Assembly (NCBI RefSeq): GCF_017254915.1
Contig: NZ_JAFKCT010000002.1
Span: 248,001-312,000, forward strand
Direction of reading: 5' to 3'
DNA length: 64,000 bases
From: Algoriphagus oliviformis
GTDB lineage: Bacteria > Bacteroidota > Bacteroidia > Cytophagales > Cyclobacteriaceae
The notes beneath the pieces were generated by a model. That model saw nothing but the letters and a program-made list of their open reading frames with translations, was not told the DNA's origin and did no database searches. Below are positions 35,161 through 44,176 of this stretch, piece after piece. The position numbers were made by a program, and so were the translations under genes. How positions within the stretch are numbered: position 1 is the stretch's first letter; every line of letters starts with the position of its first letter.

Positions 35161-36825
35161 ATGAAAACTAACATGAAAATCCGAAATAGAATCGCAGGGG
35201 CATGCCTTCTGCTGGGCGGACTGGTAGGTTGTTCGGAATCATTTCTGGATAGGCCTCCTTTGGACGCCATCGTAGATGCCAATTTCTACAAGACCGACGA
35301 CCAGATCCTGGCTGCTTCGGCTCCTCTTTACAACATCGTTTGGTTTGCCTACAACGATAAAGCCAGCCACGGTATCGGCGACGCAAGAGGCGGGATCTTG
35401 ACATCGGGCTCCTATCAGCTCGAAAATGTGCGCTTCAACACCACCGGTGAAACCGCCGAAAACGGGGCTTCCTGGCGTGCCTTTTACAACGTGGTCGCCC
35501 AGTCCAACTCGCTGATCAACAACATCAACCAGTTTGTGGGTGAGGACGTGACCGAGCGCATCAAAAACCACGGCTTGGCCGAGGGTAGGTTTATGCGCGG
35601 GCTTGCGTACTCTTATCTGGTGCAAAACTGGGGGCCTGTGCCCATCATCACCAACAACACGGCACTGCTGCAGGACACGACTATCGCTCGAAACACCGAG
35701 GAGTCCGTCTGGCAGTTTATCATCAAGGATTTCCGCTACGCTGCGGAAAATCTGCCGGAGAATGCCGTGATGAACGGACGCCTGACCAAGTGGAGCGCAG
35801 AAGGTATGCTGGCCAAGATGTACCTCACCAAAGCAGGGGTTAGCGGTTCCAGAAATCAGTCCGATCTGGACTCTGCGGCCTATTTTGCGAAGCGCGTCAT
35901 CGACAACAGTGGCGCGGCGCTCGTGGCAAACTATGAAGACCTCTTCAAGACCCAAAACAACGGCAACGTAGAGACACTTGCGGCGCTTCAGTGGGTGTAC
36001 AATGCGGGGCAGGCTGGCCAGTGGGGAGCCCAAAACTCCGTGCAGGCGTTTTTGGCCTACGGCTCTGAGATCACCGGCTTTGGTGATGGATGGGGTGGAG
36101 ACATCGGCGCGTCCAAGTGGATGCTGGACATGTATGATGATTTGGTTTTTGACAAAAGGAGAAAAGCAACCTTCATGTTCCCAGGCGACCACTATCCCTA
36201 CATCACGCAGGTGCCCCCGGGAGGCTCTGCCCAAGAGCTCCGAGTGCCGGCCAGAAGCTTGGATGGCGCAAGACCCTATAACAGCCGCGCGTGGGTGAAA
36301 AAGTATGTGGTCGGCAGACCGGAGGACAACGACGGCAAAGTCGTGCAGCAGGGTACGGAGATCAACACCTACATCCTGAGACTCGCCGACGTGTACCTGA
36401 CCTATGCAGAAGCGGTATTGGATAAGAATCCAGCCGAAGCCCTGAAATACGTCAACTTGGTGCGCAAGCGTGCCGGTGTCAACGAGCTCAGCGCGGTGAC
36501 TTGGCAGGATGTGTTTGAGGAGCGTATCAAGGAGTTTGCGATGGAGGGGCAGGCCTGGTATGAGTTTACCAAGCTGGAATACTACGACCCCGCCAAGGCC
36601 TACAGCATCTTGGCTGGCCAGGACAGGGGAACCTTCCGTGTGTATGCAGACCAGATTCCCGATCCTACCATTTGGGAGATCGAGATCCCTTCGGACGATA
36701 CTTCTCCGCGGTATTTCCCAGTGAGTGAGGCCAATTTCAAAATCCCGATTCCTTCTTCGGAATTGGCTCGCGCTCCAAACCTGCGAAAGCCTCCGGTGCC
36801 GTATGACTTCACGGCAGGAAACTGA
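35161..36825 (+). CDS. susD: SusD/RagB-family glycan-binding lipoprotein
   Basis: The 554-residue protein has a lipoprotein signal ending at LGGLVGC and the mature start SESFLDRPPLDAIVDANFYKTDDQI, typical of SusD. Its alpha-helical TPR-rich fold carries the family blocks GLAEGRFMRGLAYSYLVQNWGPVPIIT (about 140-166), LADVYLTYAEAVL (about 410) and the C-terminal FPVSEANFKIP region. It caps the SusC channel and hands oligosaccharides to it. An alternative start lies 12 bp downstream (MKIRNRIAG). Confidence 0.95.
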   Translation: MKTNMKIRNRIAGACLLLGGLVGCSESFLDRPPLDAIVDANFYKTDDQILAASAPLYNIVWFAYNDKASHGIGDARGGILTSGSYQLENVRFNTTGETAENGASWRAFYNVVAQSNSLINNINQFVGEDVTERIKNHGLAEGRFMRGLAYSYLVQNWGPVPIITNNTALLQDTTIARNTEESVWQFIIKDFRYAAENLPENAVMNGRLTKWSAEGMLAKMYLTKAGVSGSRNQSDLDSAAYFAKRVIDNSGAALVANYEDLFKTQNNGNVETLAALQWVYNAGQAGQWGAQNSVQAFLAYGSEITGFGDGWGGDIGASKWMLDMYDDLVFDKRRKATFMFPGDHYPYITQVPPGGSAQELRVPARSLDGARPYNSRAWVKKYVVGRPEDNDGKVVQQGTEINTYILRLADVYLTYAEAVLDKNPAEALKYVNLVRKRAGVNELSAVTWQDVFEERIKEFAMEGQAWYEFTKLEYYDPAKAYSILAGQDRGTFRVYADQIPDPTIWEIEIPSDDTSPRYFPVSEANFKIPIPSSELARAPNLRKPPVPYDFTAGN

Positions 36826-36855
36826 TTTATAGGTTTTTAATCCATTGACATTCAC

Positions 36856-38133
36856 ATGAAAATCATACAACATATCTACAAATCGAGCCATTCCGTCCTG
36901 GTGGCGGCTGCGCTCGTGGGGACGGTTTTCCTGGGTGCCTGCCAGGAAGAGGACGAAATCAGCGTAGGACCACCGGCTATCGAGCGGGTGAGAACGACCG
37001 ATCCCAGCACCACGGACAGTTCCTTTACCAGCGCCACTTTGGGAAGTACCCTGGCGATCATGGGAGCCAACTTCCTCGGAACGCAGGAAGTGTATCTCAA
37101 CGACTATCCGCTGGGAGTGAACACCGCCTATGTGACCAACAACAGCGTGATCGTGACCATTGGAGATAGTGTGCCTACGGTGGCTACAGATCCCAATGTG
37201 CCAAACAAACTGCGATTGGTGACCAAAAGCGGGGAGTCTGTCATAGACTTCCAAACCCTTCCTCCCGCACCTCTGGTGACCCAGGTGAAAAACCAATACC
37301 TGAAGCCGGGCGATGAAATGACGCTCTTTGGTCGCTACTTCTACTTCGTGGACACGGTCTATTTTCCCGGTGAGGACGTCTTCGTCACCTCCGGATTTCA
37401 GACCAACGCCGCCGGAACCAGCCTGACGGTCACCGTACCGCAGGGGGTGGATTTCAGCAGCTCCCAATCCATCTCTGTGGTCACCCGAAGCGGTGGCTCG
37501 GCTACCAACAGAAACACCCAGATCTACAATGGCAAGGGTATGGTGGCGGACTTTGACACGGACGGCGTACTGAAGTGGCCTTGGGACTGGGGCTGGGGAA
37601 TCTCCGGCGACATGATCCAGTCCAGCCAGCCGGGTATCGAGAGCCTTGAGGGAGATTTTGCGGGGATGAACCAGTCTTTCCCAGCCAACTGGGGATGGAA
37701 CAACGACAAAGTCATCAACTTGGCCAATTGGGGCGGAGAGCAGATCTTCCCAACTGCGCCAGCTGAGGAATATAGCCCTTCAGCTCCTGCGGCCAGCTTT
37801 GACATCCGATTCGATATAGCGATCAACACCACCGAAAACATCTCTGGGCTGGTGTTGCAAATCTGGTATCCGGACAGCAAGGGCAACGAATTGAGCTACA
37901 ACATTCCGCTGTCGGACTTTATCAAGTCCACCGATGGCAGCTGGTACACGCTCTCTACGGCGATGAATCGACTGACCAATGGCTCCACGCGTCTCAATAC
38001 CTATGGAGACTTCCTCAAGGGAGACGGGGGAGGAGTGAAGCAGCTGCGATTGCTGGTCATCAACACCACCTCCAGCGACATCAAGGCCGTGGTCGGGGTT
38101 GACAACATCCGAATCGTGAGAGCGGTAAATTGA
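36856..38133 (+). CDS. Surface glycan-binding lipoprotein with IPT/TIG domains (SGBP-B like)
   Basis: The 425-residue protein has a lipobox-type signal (VFLGAC, Cys near 29), two Ig-like IPT/TIG domains (about 40-130 and 135-220; TLAIMGANFLGTQEVYLND, EMTLFGRYFYFVDTVYF) and a C-terminal beta-sandwich (about 225-425) with many Trp and Asn residues (WPWDWGWGISG, NLANWGGEQIF). This order matches surface glycan-binding protein B of xyloglucan and mixed-linkage glucan loci. It should hold beta-glucan chains at the surface. It is the third gene of the susC operon and is followed by a terminator. Confidence 0.88.
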   Translation: MKIIQHIYKSSHSVLVAAALVGTVFLGACQEEDEISVGPPAIERVRTTDPSTTDSSFTSATLGSTLAIMGANFLGTQEVYLNDYPLGVNTAYVTNNSVIVTIGDSVPTVATDPNVPNKLRLVTKSGESVIDFQTLPPAPLVTQVKNQYLKPGDEMTLFGRYFYFVDTVYFPGEDVFVTSGFQTNAAGTSLTVTVPQGVDFSSSQSISVVTRSGGSATNRNTQIYNGKGMVADFDTDGVLKWPWDWGWGISGDMIQSSQPGIESLEGDFAGMNQSFPANWGWNNDKVINLANWGGEQIFPTAPAEEYSPSAPAASFDIRFDIAINTTENISGLVLQIWYPDSKGNELSYNIPLSDFIKSTDGSWYTLSTAMNRLTNGSTRLNTYGDFLKGDGGGVKQLRLLVINTTSSDIKAVVGVDNIRIVRAVN

Positions 38134-38159
38134 ATTTCATAGACGGTTTGCATATCCAG

Positions 38160-38194
38160 TCTCCGAGGTGGAAAGTTCTATCTCGGAGATTTTT
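38160..38194 (+). terminator. Intrinsic terminator after the susC-susD-SGBP genes
   Basis: TCTCCGAG (38160-38167) pairs with CTCGGAGA (38182-38189) across a 14-nt loop, followed by TTTTT. It marks the likely end of the core operon transcript. Confidence 0.75.
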
Positions 38195-38297
38195 CACTCC
38201 TAAATTCGCCTATTCAAATCTCTTACTCTTATCGAGCGATAATCACTCTGGTTACTCGCCATCTTATCCTGATTGTGGTTTGTCCTTAGTTGCAAAA

Positions 38298-38984
38298 ATG
38301 CAGGGGAATTTCTCAGGACATCCACTACATCGATTTCAGTATTTATCGGCTTTAATCCACACCACTTTGTCCAGTTCTACGAAGATTTTTCTTTTGATTT
38401 TCACCTTGATCCATCTCTCTACCGGAGCATTTTCTCAGTCTGAGAAAAGTCGAAAATATTTGGATATTAAGGAAGTACAGCTGAATGATTCCGTGTTGGT
38501 CGAGGCAATTTCCGCTTTGATCGATACGACCTTTGTGTCTGTTGGAGAAGCACCTTTCGATGCTAATATTTCTCCTTTTGAGCAAGGCAAAGGGTATGTT
38601 GAGCTGAAGGTTTGGAATAATCAACCGGGAGATATCCTTACAAAATACCAGGTTACGCCAACTCTTAATACGGTGGAGGCAGATCATTCTGATTCGGTCT
38701 ATCCCCAATTTTTCGCCTACATTAAAGATCGCATAATACTGATCTATTGCATGACTTGCCTGAATGAAACCCAGATCGGAAACACATTAAGCGAAGAATC
38801 AAAAGTTGCTTTTCGGGAGCGATTGGAGCCATTTTTGGTTCCCACTGTGAAGATAAAATCCCCCGGAAAAGATGGCCTACTTTTCGACGAAGATTTCCGG
38901 GTTCAATATTATTTTATAAAGCCTGCATTCGAGATTTTGGTGCACAGGTCTGGAGAATACGTGATTAACTTTGAACCTCACTAG
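38298..38984 (+). CDS. Hypothetical exported protein, visibly richer in A+T than its neighbours
   Basis: I do not recognise this protein. The frame is open from a TTG at 38130, but a terminator occupies that stretch. The ATG at 38298 gives 228 residues; a TTG at 38367 would place the hydrophobic signal (KIFLLIFTLIHLSTGAFSQ) at the extreme N-terminus. The mature part is about 180 residues with mixed strands and helices and a single Cys pair (YCMTCLNE), and ends in GEYVINFEPH. Base composition and codon choice (TTT, ATT, AAA) are unlike the flanking locus, suggesting an insertion. Its stop directly abuts the start of the FG-GAP gene. Confidence 0.55.
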   Translation: MQGNFSGHPLHRFQYLSALIHTTLSSSTKIFLLIFTLIHLSTGAFSQSEKSRKYLDIKEVQLNDSVLVEAISALIDTTFVSVGEAPFDANISPFEQGKGYVELKVWNNQPGDILTKYQVTPTLNTVEADHSDSVYPQFFAYIKDRIILIYCMTCLNETQIGNTLSEESKVAFRERLEPFLVPTVKIKSPGKDGLLFDEDFRVQYYFIKPAFEILVHRSGEYVINFEPH

Positions 38985-41900
38985 ATGGACTGGGATCGAG
39001 CACATATTTTTTTCCGAAGATATTCGGTGATTTTTGTATGGGTGCTCATTTGCGGTGTTTCGTTTTTTTCTTGTGAAAGCAAAATGCAGGAACAAAGGAT
39101 GTCGCTTTTTGAGGCTTTGAGTCCGGATTCCACAGGAATCCATTTTACCAACCAAATCCAAGAGACCGCCCAAGCCAATATCCTGACCTACCAATATTTC
39201 TACAACGGCGGCGGTGTGGCCGTGGGCGACCTCAACAATGACGGGCTCGAAGACCTGTACTTCACCGCCAACCAAGGCCAAAACAAACTTTTCCTCAACC
39301 AAGGCGAGCTCAAGTTCCGCGACATTACCCTGGCCACCGGTACGGGCGGACGCGACCAAGCCTGGTCCACCGGCGCGGTCATCGTGGACATCAACGCCGA
39401 CGGACTCAAAGACATCTATGTGTGCTACTCCGGTGACCTACCGGAGGAGCTGCGCAGCAACCAACTTTTTGTAAACCAAGGTCTGGATGCCAAGGGCATT
39501 CCTTTTTTCAAGGAAATGGCCAAGGACTTTGGGCTGGACGATCCGGCTTTTTCCACCTCGGCCTATTTCTCAGATCTGGATAAAGACGGGGATCTCGACC
39601 TGCTTCTGCTCAACCATAATCCGGCGCTTTTCAACAACTTGAACGTAAATGCCTTCAAGACCATGCTGGCCACTCCCGACCCCATGAGTTCCAGCAAGGT
39701 GTATCGTAATGAAGGTGGAAAGTTCCGCGACGTTTCCGCGGAGATTGGCATCGCCACCGGCACGCTCAGCTATGGGCTCGGGGCGAGCATCGCCGACTTC
39801 AACGGAGACGGATGGCCGGATATCTACATTGGAAACGACTACTCCGCGCCGGACTATTTCTACGTGAATCAAGGCGACGGCACCTTTGTGGATCAGGTGC
39901 TGGGAGCCTTTGGGCATACCAGCCTGTACTCCATGGGCGTGGACGCGGCGGACTTCAACCGGGACGGAGCGCTGGATCTGATTACGCTGGATATGCTTCC
40001 GGAGGACAGCAAACGCCAAAAACTCCTGCACAGTCCGGAAAACTACGAGCACTACGGGCTCTTTGTCGAGGCAGGTCTCCATCACCAGCTGATGCGCAAT
40101 ATGCTGCAGGTCAACAATGCAAACGGGACGTTCTCCGAAGTCGGCCAAGCCGCAGGCTTGGCGATGACTGACTGGAGCTGGGCACCGCTTTTTGCGGACT
40201 TCGACAACGACGGCTGGCCGGATCTCTTTGTGTCCAACGGCTTCCTGAAGGACTTCACCAACCTGGATTTTATCAACTACAGGGAGCAGGTCCTGGCCAA
40301 CCCAAAGCCCGGCCAGCAGCAGATCCTAGAGCTCATTGCCGCCATGCCCGCCACCAAGCTGGGCAACTATGCCTTCAAAAACCAGAACGGAAGCACCTTC
40401 CGAAACAGCTCAGCGGATTGGGGGCTCGACACTCCCAGCAACAGCAACGGCGCGGCCTATGCCGACCTGGACGGAGATGGAGACTTGGAACTGATCGTCA
40501 ACAACCTCAACGATCCCTCACAGATCTACAAAAACCTCAGTCGGGAACGTCAACAAGGCCATTTTATACAAGTCAAGCTGGCCGGAGAAAAGGGGAATTC
40601 CAGCGGTGTGGGAGCCAAGCTTTGGTTGTACTCCGACGGTGCCACCCAATATCAAGAGCAGGCGATTTACCGTGGTTTTCAGGGAAATGTATCGGAGGTG
40701 CTGCATTTTGGGTTGGAAAATCCGAGCATCGATTCGCTTCGCATCCAGTGGCCGAATGGAAAGGTTCAGATGCTAAGAAGTCCAAAGGCCGACCAGCGGT
40801 TGACCCTGAGGATAGAGGAGGCAAATGGCACAACGCTAGCCAAGCCCTCGGTTTCTCCTCGGTTCCAGCTTGTCGATGAATTTCCTTTTGGCAGGATCGC
40901 CGAGCGATCAAACGATTTCAAGCGTCAAAGCCAGTTGCTCTATTCCCTGAGTCGGGATGGGGTCTTTTTCGGTGAAGGCGACCTCAATGGGGACGGGGAG
41001 GCGGATCTGGCCTTCGCCACTTCGAGAGGGCACCTGATGAGGTTCGACGGCAAAAGCCAAAAATTGCTCGCCTTTCCCTTGGTCGATATCCCCCCTAATA
41101 TTACGGCTCTGCTATGCCTGGACCTCGATGCAGATGGGGACTTGGATCTCTACCTGGCCAATGGAGGCTATGGAAACCTTAGCGAAAACGACCCGGCTCT
41201 TCAGGATCTCGCTTTGGTCAATGACGGTAAGGGCACCTTGACGGCAGCTCCCAGGGGATTCCTGCCGGAAAGTCTCACGGCTACTTCCGTTGCTGTGGCT
41301 TGGGACTACGACGGGGATGGACGGGAGGAAATTTTCCTTGGAGGGGGCTATACGCCCGGTCGCTGGCCGGAGTCTGCGGGATCGTCTTTGTTGAAAAAGT
41401 CCCAAAGCGGCTTTGAGATCCATGCCGATCCGATTTTGGATTCCCTGAAGCGGGTCAAAGATGCATTGGTCTTTGACTTGGACGGAGATGGCGTGAAGGA
41501 ATTGGTCGTAGCTTCCGAGTTTGACCGGCTTCGGGTTATTTCTGCAAAAGATGGAAAACTAGTCGACCGAAGTTCGGAATTTTTTCCTGCGGGAAAGACC
41601 GGACTCTGGCGAAGTCTACTGCTGGAGGATCTGGACGGAGACGGCAGTCCCGAGCTGCTCGCGGGCAACTGGGGGCTGAATTCCCGACTGCGAACGGAGG
41701 AGGAAATGCCCGTGCGGGTCTATTTTGCCGACTTTGACCAAAACGGTTCGGTCGATCCCCTGATGACTTTCCCGATACAAGGGAAGGAAGTTCCTTTTCT
41801 TTCTAGGGACGAGCTGGCGGCTCAGATGTACCGCAAAAAGGCGCTTTTCCCCAAACACGAAGGCTTTGCCAGTGCCGGCATGGCCGATATCCTCACGCCC

Positions 41901-42290
41901 GAGGAGCTTTCCCGTGCGGCGACTCTCGATGCGGAACGCTTGGAAACCCAGCTTTTCACCCTAAAAAACGGCCGCTTTGAGCCCCTGCCTTTGCCAGCCC
42001 AAGTCCAATACGCGCCCGTCAATGTTGCCTTGGCCTTGGAGGGAAGCACTTGGGGAAAAGAGTTGCTGCTGCTCGGAAACATCGACCAGCCCCGGCTCAA
42101 GCTGGGGAAAATGGACGCGAATCAAGGGCTCCTGCTGCGTTGGGATCAAGTCCGCCAATCTTGGCTTACGGTTCCCCAAACCCAGTCAGGATTGCCGCCG
42201 GGAAATGAGGTGAATTCGGCCGTGACGCTGGGAAACAGGCTATGGGTTGGGGTGGAGAGCGAAGGGGTCAAAGTCTTTGAGTATAAGTAA
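38985..42290 (+). CDS. FG-GAP/VCBS repeat lipoprotein with ASPIC/UnbV domain
   Basis: The 1101-residue protein has a lipoprotein-like signal (VLICGVSFFSC, Cys near 30), then a propeller of FG-GAP/VCBS repeats with calcium-binding DxDxDG loops (DLNNDGLEDLYF, DINADGLKDIYV, DLDKDGDLDLLL, DFNGDGWPDIYI, DFDNDGWPDLFV; about 70-500). An ASPIC/UnbV domain follows (about 520-605; GVGAKLWLYSDGA, LRIQWPNGKVQ), and a second repeat set runs to the end (DLNGDGEADLAF, DLDADGDLDLYL). Such proteins are common next to susCD loci in Bacteroidota and are thought to bind glycans or other surface proteins; no enzyme motif is seen. Confidence 0.88.
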   Translation: MDWDRAHIFFRRYSVIFVWVLICGVSFFSCESKMQEQRMSLFEALSPDSTGIHFTNQIQETAQANILTYQYFYNGGGVAVGDLNNDGLEDLYFTANQGQNKLFLNQGELKFRDITLATGTGGRDQAWSTGAVIVDINADGLKDIYVCYSGDLPEELRSNQLFVNQGLDAKGIPFFKEMAKDFGLDDPAFSTSAYFSDLDKDGDLDLLLLNHNPALFNNLNVNAFKTMLATPDPMSSSKVYRNEGGKFRDVSAEIGIATGTLSYGLGASIADFNGDGWPDIYIGNDYSAPDYFYVNQGDGTFVDQVLGAFGHTSLYSMGVDAADFNRDGALDLITLDMLPEDSKRQKLLHSPENYEHYGLFVEAGLHHQLMRNMLQVNNANGTFSEVGQAAGLAMTDWSWAPLFADFDNDGWPDLFVSNGFLKDFTNLDFINYREQVLANPKPGQQQILELIAAMPATKLGNYAFKNQNGSTFRNSSADWGLDTPSNSNGAAYADLDGDGDLELIVNNLNDPSQIYKNLSRERQQGHFIQVKLAGEKGNSSGVGAKLWLYSDGATQYQEQAIYRGFQGNVSEVLHFGLENPSIDSLRIQWPNGKVQMLRSPKADQRLTLRIEEANGTTLAKPSVSPRFQLVDEFPFGRIAERSNDFKRQSQLLYSLSRDGVFFGEGDLNGDGEADLAFATSRGHLMRFDGKSQKLLAFPLVDIPPNITALLCLDLDADGDLDLYLANGGYGNLSENDPALQDLALVNDGKGTLTAAPRGFLPESLTATSVAVAWDYDGDGREEIFLGGGYTPGRWPESAGSSLLKKSQSGFEIHADPILDSLKRVKDALVFDLDGDGVKELVVASEFDRLRVISAKDGKLVDRSSEFFPAGKTGLWRSLLLEDLDGDGSPELLAGNWGLNSRLRTEEEMPVRVYFADFDQNGSVDPLMTFPIQGKEVPFLSRDELAAQMYRKKALFPKHEGFASAGMADILTPEELSRAATLDAERLETQLFTLKNGRFEPLPLPAQVQYAPVNVALALEGSTWGKELLLLGNIDQPRLKLGKMDANQGLLLRWDQVRQSWLTVPQTQSGLPPGNEVNSAVTLGNRLWVGVESEGVKVFEYK

Positions 42291-42330
42291 AACCAAAATT
42301 TTATATGGCTGATATACAGCTGTTTGGAAT

Positions 42331-44091
42331 ATGTCTCTGAAACTAAATATTTTATTGCTCATAGCGGCTGTTTGGGCCTCTTGCACCACCAGCCAAAGCA
42401 TAGATTCCCTGGAGCTGAGTGAGGCTATCCGGCTTAATCAGGTGGGCTATCTTCCGGAGGGTGCCAAAGTTGCCATTCTCTTGTCGGAGGAGTCCGTGGA
42501 CGGTTTTTTCGTTTGGGATGTTGTGGAAAAAGCGGTGGTTTTTGAGGCCAAGGCAAAGGAACTTGAGATGGAGACGCTTTCTGGCCAAAGGGCCTGGAGG
42601 CTGGACTTTTCGGCACTTTCCGAGTCTGGTACCTACGAGATCGGAGTGCCCGGTTTGGGCAAGTCTTATCCTTTCGAGATCGGGGAAAATGTGTTTGGGA
42701 ACCTGGCCGGAGCTTCGCTAAAGGCTTTTTACTTCCAGAGGGCTTCGGTGGATATCCCAAGGGAATTCGGCGGAACCTGGGCCAGAAGTATGGGCCACCC
42801 CGATACGCTGGTGCGGATCCACCCTTCGGCAGCCAGCGCCACTCGACCGAGTGGCACCCTCGTGTCAGCGCCCCGAGGCTGGTACGACGCCGGAGACTAC
42901 AACAAGTATGTCGTCAACAGCGGCATCACCGTCGGAACGCTTTTGTCGCTGTATGAAGCCTATCCTGCCTTTTTCGCAAAGCAAAGACTGAATATCCCGG
43001 AGTCTGGAGATGGAGTGCCCGACATTCTTGTAGAAATCGCTTGGAATCTGTACTGGATGCTGGCGATGCAAGACCCGATGGACGGGGGAGTGTACCACAA
43101 GCTGACCACGGCGAGGTTTGAAGGACTGGACCTAGAGCCTAGAGAGGCGGTGAACCAGCGCTATTTGGTACAAAAAAGCACCGCGGCGACTTTGGATTTT
43201 GCGGCGGTGATGGCCCAGGCGGCGAGGGTCTACAAGGCCTTTTCTCCTGAGGATGCCATAGGCTACCAAAAAGCCGCCGAAAAGGCCTGGTCTTGGGCTT
43301 TGGAACATCCGGAGGTCTACTACCGACAAAACGAACTGAATGATGCCTTCGACCCAGACATCAGCACGGGCGCCTACGGTGACCAAAATCTGGATGATGA
43401 GTGGGTTTGGGCGGCGGCAGAGCTCTTTGTCTCTTCCCACAATCTCAACTATTGGGAGGTACTTCAGCGAGCTGAGCTGGACTACCGCCTGCCATCTTGG
43501 AACCAGGTCAAATGGTTGGGCTTTTATTCCCTAATCCGGCATGAGAAGTCTCTGCCCCAGATCCCTGCGGAATGGATGTCCACGTTGAAAATCAACCTGG
43601 TCACCGCCGCCAAGTCCTATCAAAATGGGGCCCAGTCGCATGTCTGGCTTTCCCCCATGGGAGCTGAGCCAAAGGACTTCATCTGGGGTAGCAATGCGGT
43701 GGCAGCCAATCAGGGAATCTTGCTTCTTGAGGCCTATAGACTAAACGGAGAGGACGGGTTTCTCCAAGGTGCAAGGGCTAACCTGGACTACATCCTCGGC
43801 AGGAATGCTACAGGCTACAGCTATGTGACGGGTTTTGGCAGCAAGACTCCGCTTCATCCCCACCATCGTTTGGCGGTGTCGCGTCAGGACTTGCCGCCAT
43901 TGCCGGGGTTTCTCGTGGGAGGCCCCAATCCCTCCCAGCAGGATGGCTGTGACTATGCCAGCAAGGTGCCCGACGAATCCTATGTGGACGATGCCTGTAG
44001 CTACGCGTCCAACGAGATAGCGATCAACTGGAATGCGGCATTTGCTTATTTGGTCAACGCAATCCAAGCAACGGAAGAACTCCCGGAATAG
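42331..44091 (+). CDS. Glycoside hydrolase family 9 endoglucanase, lipoprotein
   Basis: The 586-residue protein has a lipobox signal (AAVWASC, Cys 17), an N-terminal Ig-like CelD_N domain (about 30-115; IRLNQVGYLPEGAKVAIL) and a GH9 (alpha/alpha)6 barrel. Catalytic residues are in place: the base Asp pair in PRGWYDAGDYNKYVVNSG near 185, the His motif PLHPHHRLAVSRQ near 508, and the acid Glu in SNEIAINWNAAF near 561. It cleaves beta-1,4-glucan by inversion. Together with GH5 and the SGBP it points to a beta-1,4-glucan backbone as the locus substrate. Confidence 0.94.
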   Translation: MSLKLNILLLIAAVWASCTTSQSIDSLELSEAIRLNQVGYLPEGAKVAILLSEESVDGFFVWDVVEKAVVFEAKAKELEMETLSGQRAWRLDFSALSESGTYEIGVPGLGKSYPFEIGENVFGNLAGASLKAFYFQRASVDIPREFGGTWARSMGHPDTLVRIHPSAASATRPSGTLVSAPRGWYDAGDYNKYVVNSGITVGTLLSLYEAYPAFFAKQRLNIPESGDGVPDILVEIAWNLYWMLAMQDPMDGGVYHKLTTARFEGLDLEPREAVNQRYLVQKSTAATLDFAAVMAQAARVYKAFSPEDAIGYQKAAEKAWSWALEHPEVYYRQNELNDAFDPDISTGAYGDQNLDDEWVWAAAELFVSSHNLNYWEVLQRAELDYRLPSWNQVKWLGFYSLIRHEKSLPQIPAEWMSTLKINLVTAAKSYQNGAQSHVWLSPMGAEPKDFIWGSNAVAANQGILLLEAYRLNGEDGFLQGARANLDYILGRNATGYSYVTGFGSKTPLHPHHRLAVSRQDLPPLPGFLVGGPNPSQQDGCDYASKVPDESYVDDACSYASNEIAINWNAAFAYLVNAIQATEELPE

Positions 44092-44136
44092 AGCTTTTGC
44101 GAAAGTTTTTGGCTGAATTGGCACAGATAAACCATT

Positions 44137-44144
44137 TATTTTTG
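44137..44144 (+). promoter_or_regulatory. Possible -7 box before the acetylesterase gene
   Basis: TATTTTTG is a perfect TAnnTTTG match 33 bp before the TTG start codon. The nearest TTG triplets upstream give spacers of 16 and 25 nt, outside the usual range, so support is weak. Confidence 0.3.
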
Positions 44145-44176
44145 GCAAATTCCCAGACAATCGACCAAATCTCACC

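Noticed and set aside
35239-37467. A 742-codon open frame on the minus strand opposite susD and the SGBP gene
   Set aside because: It is antisense to two well-supported genes, has no domain, signal or motif, and reflects their GC-rich codon pattern.
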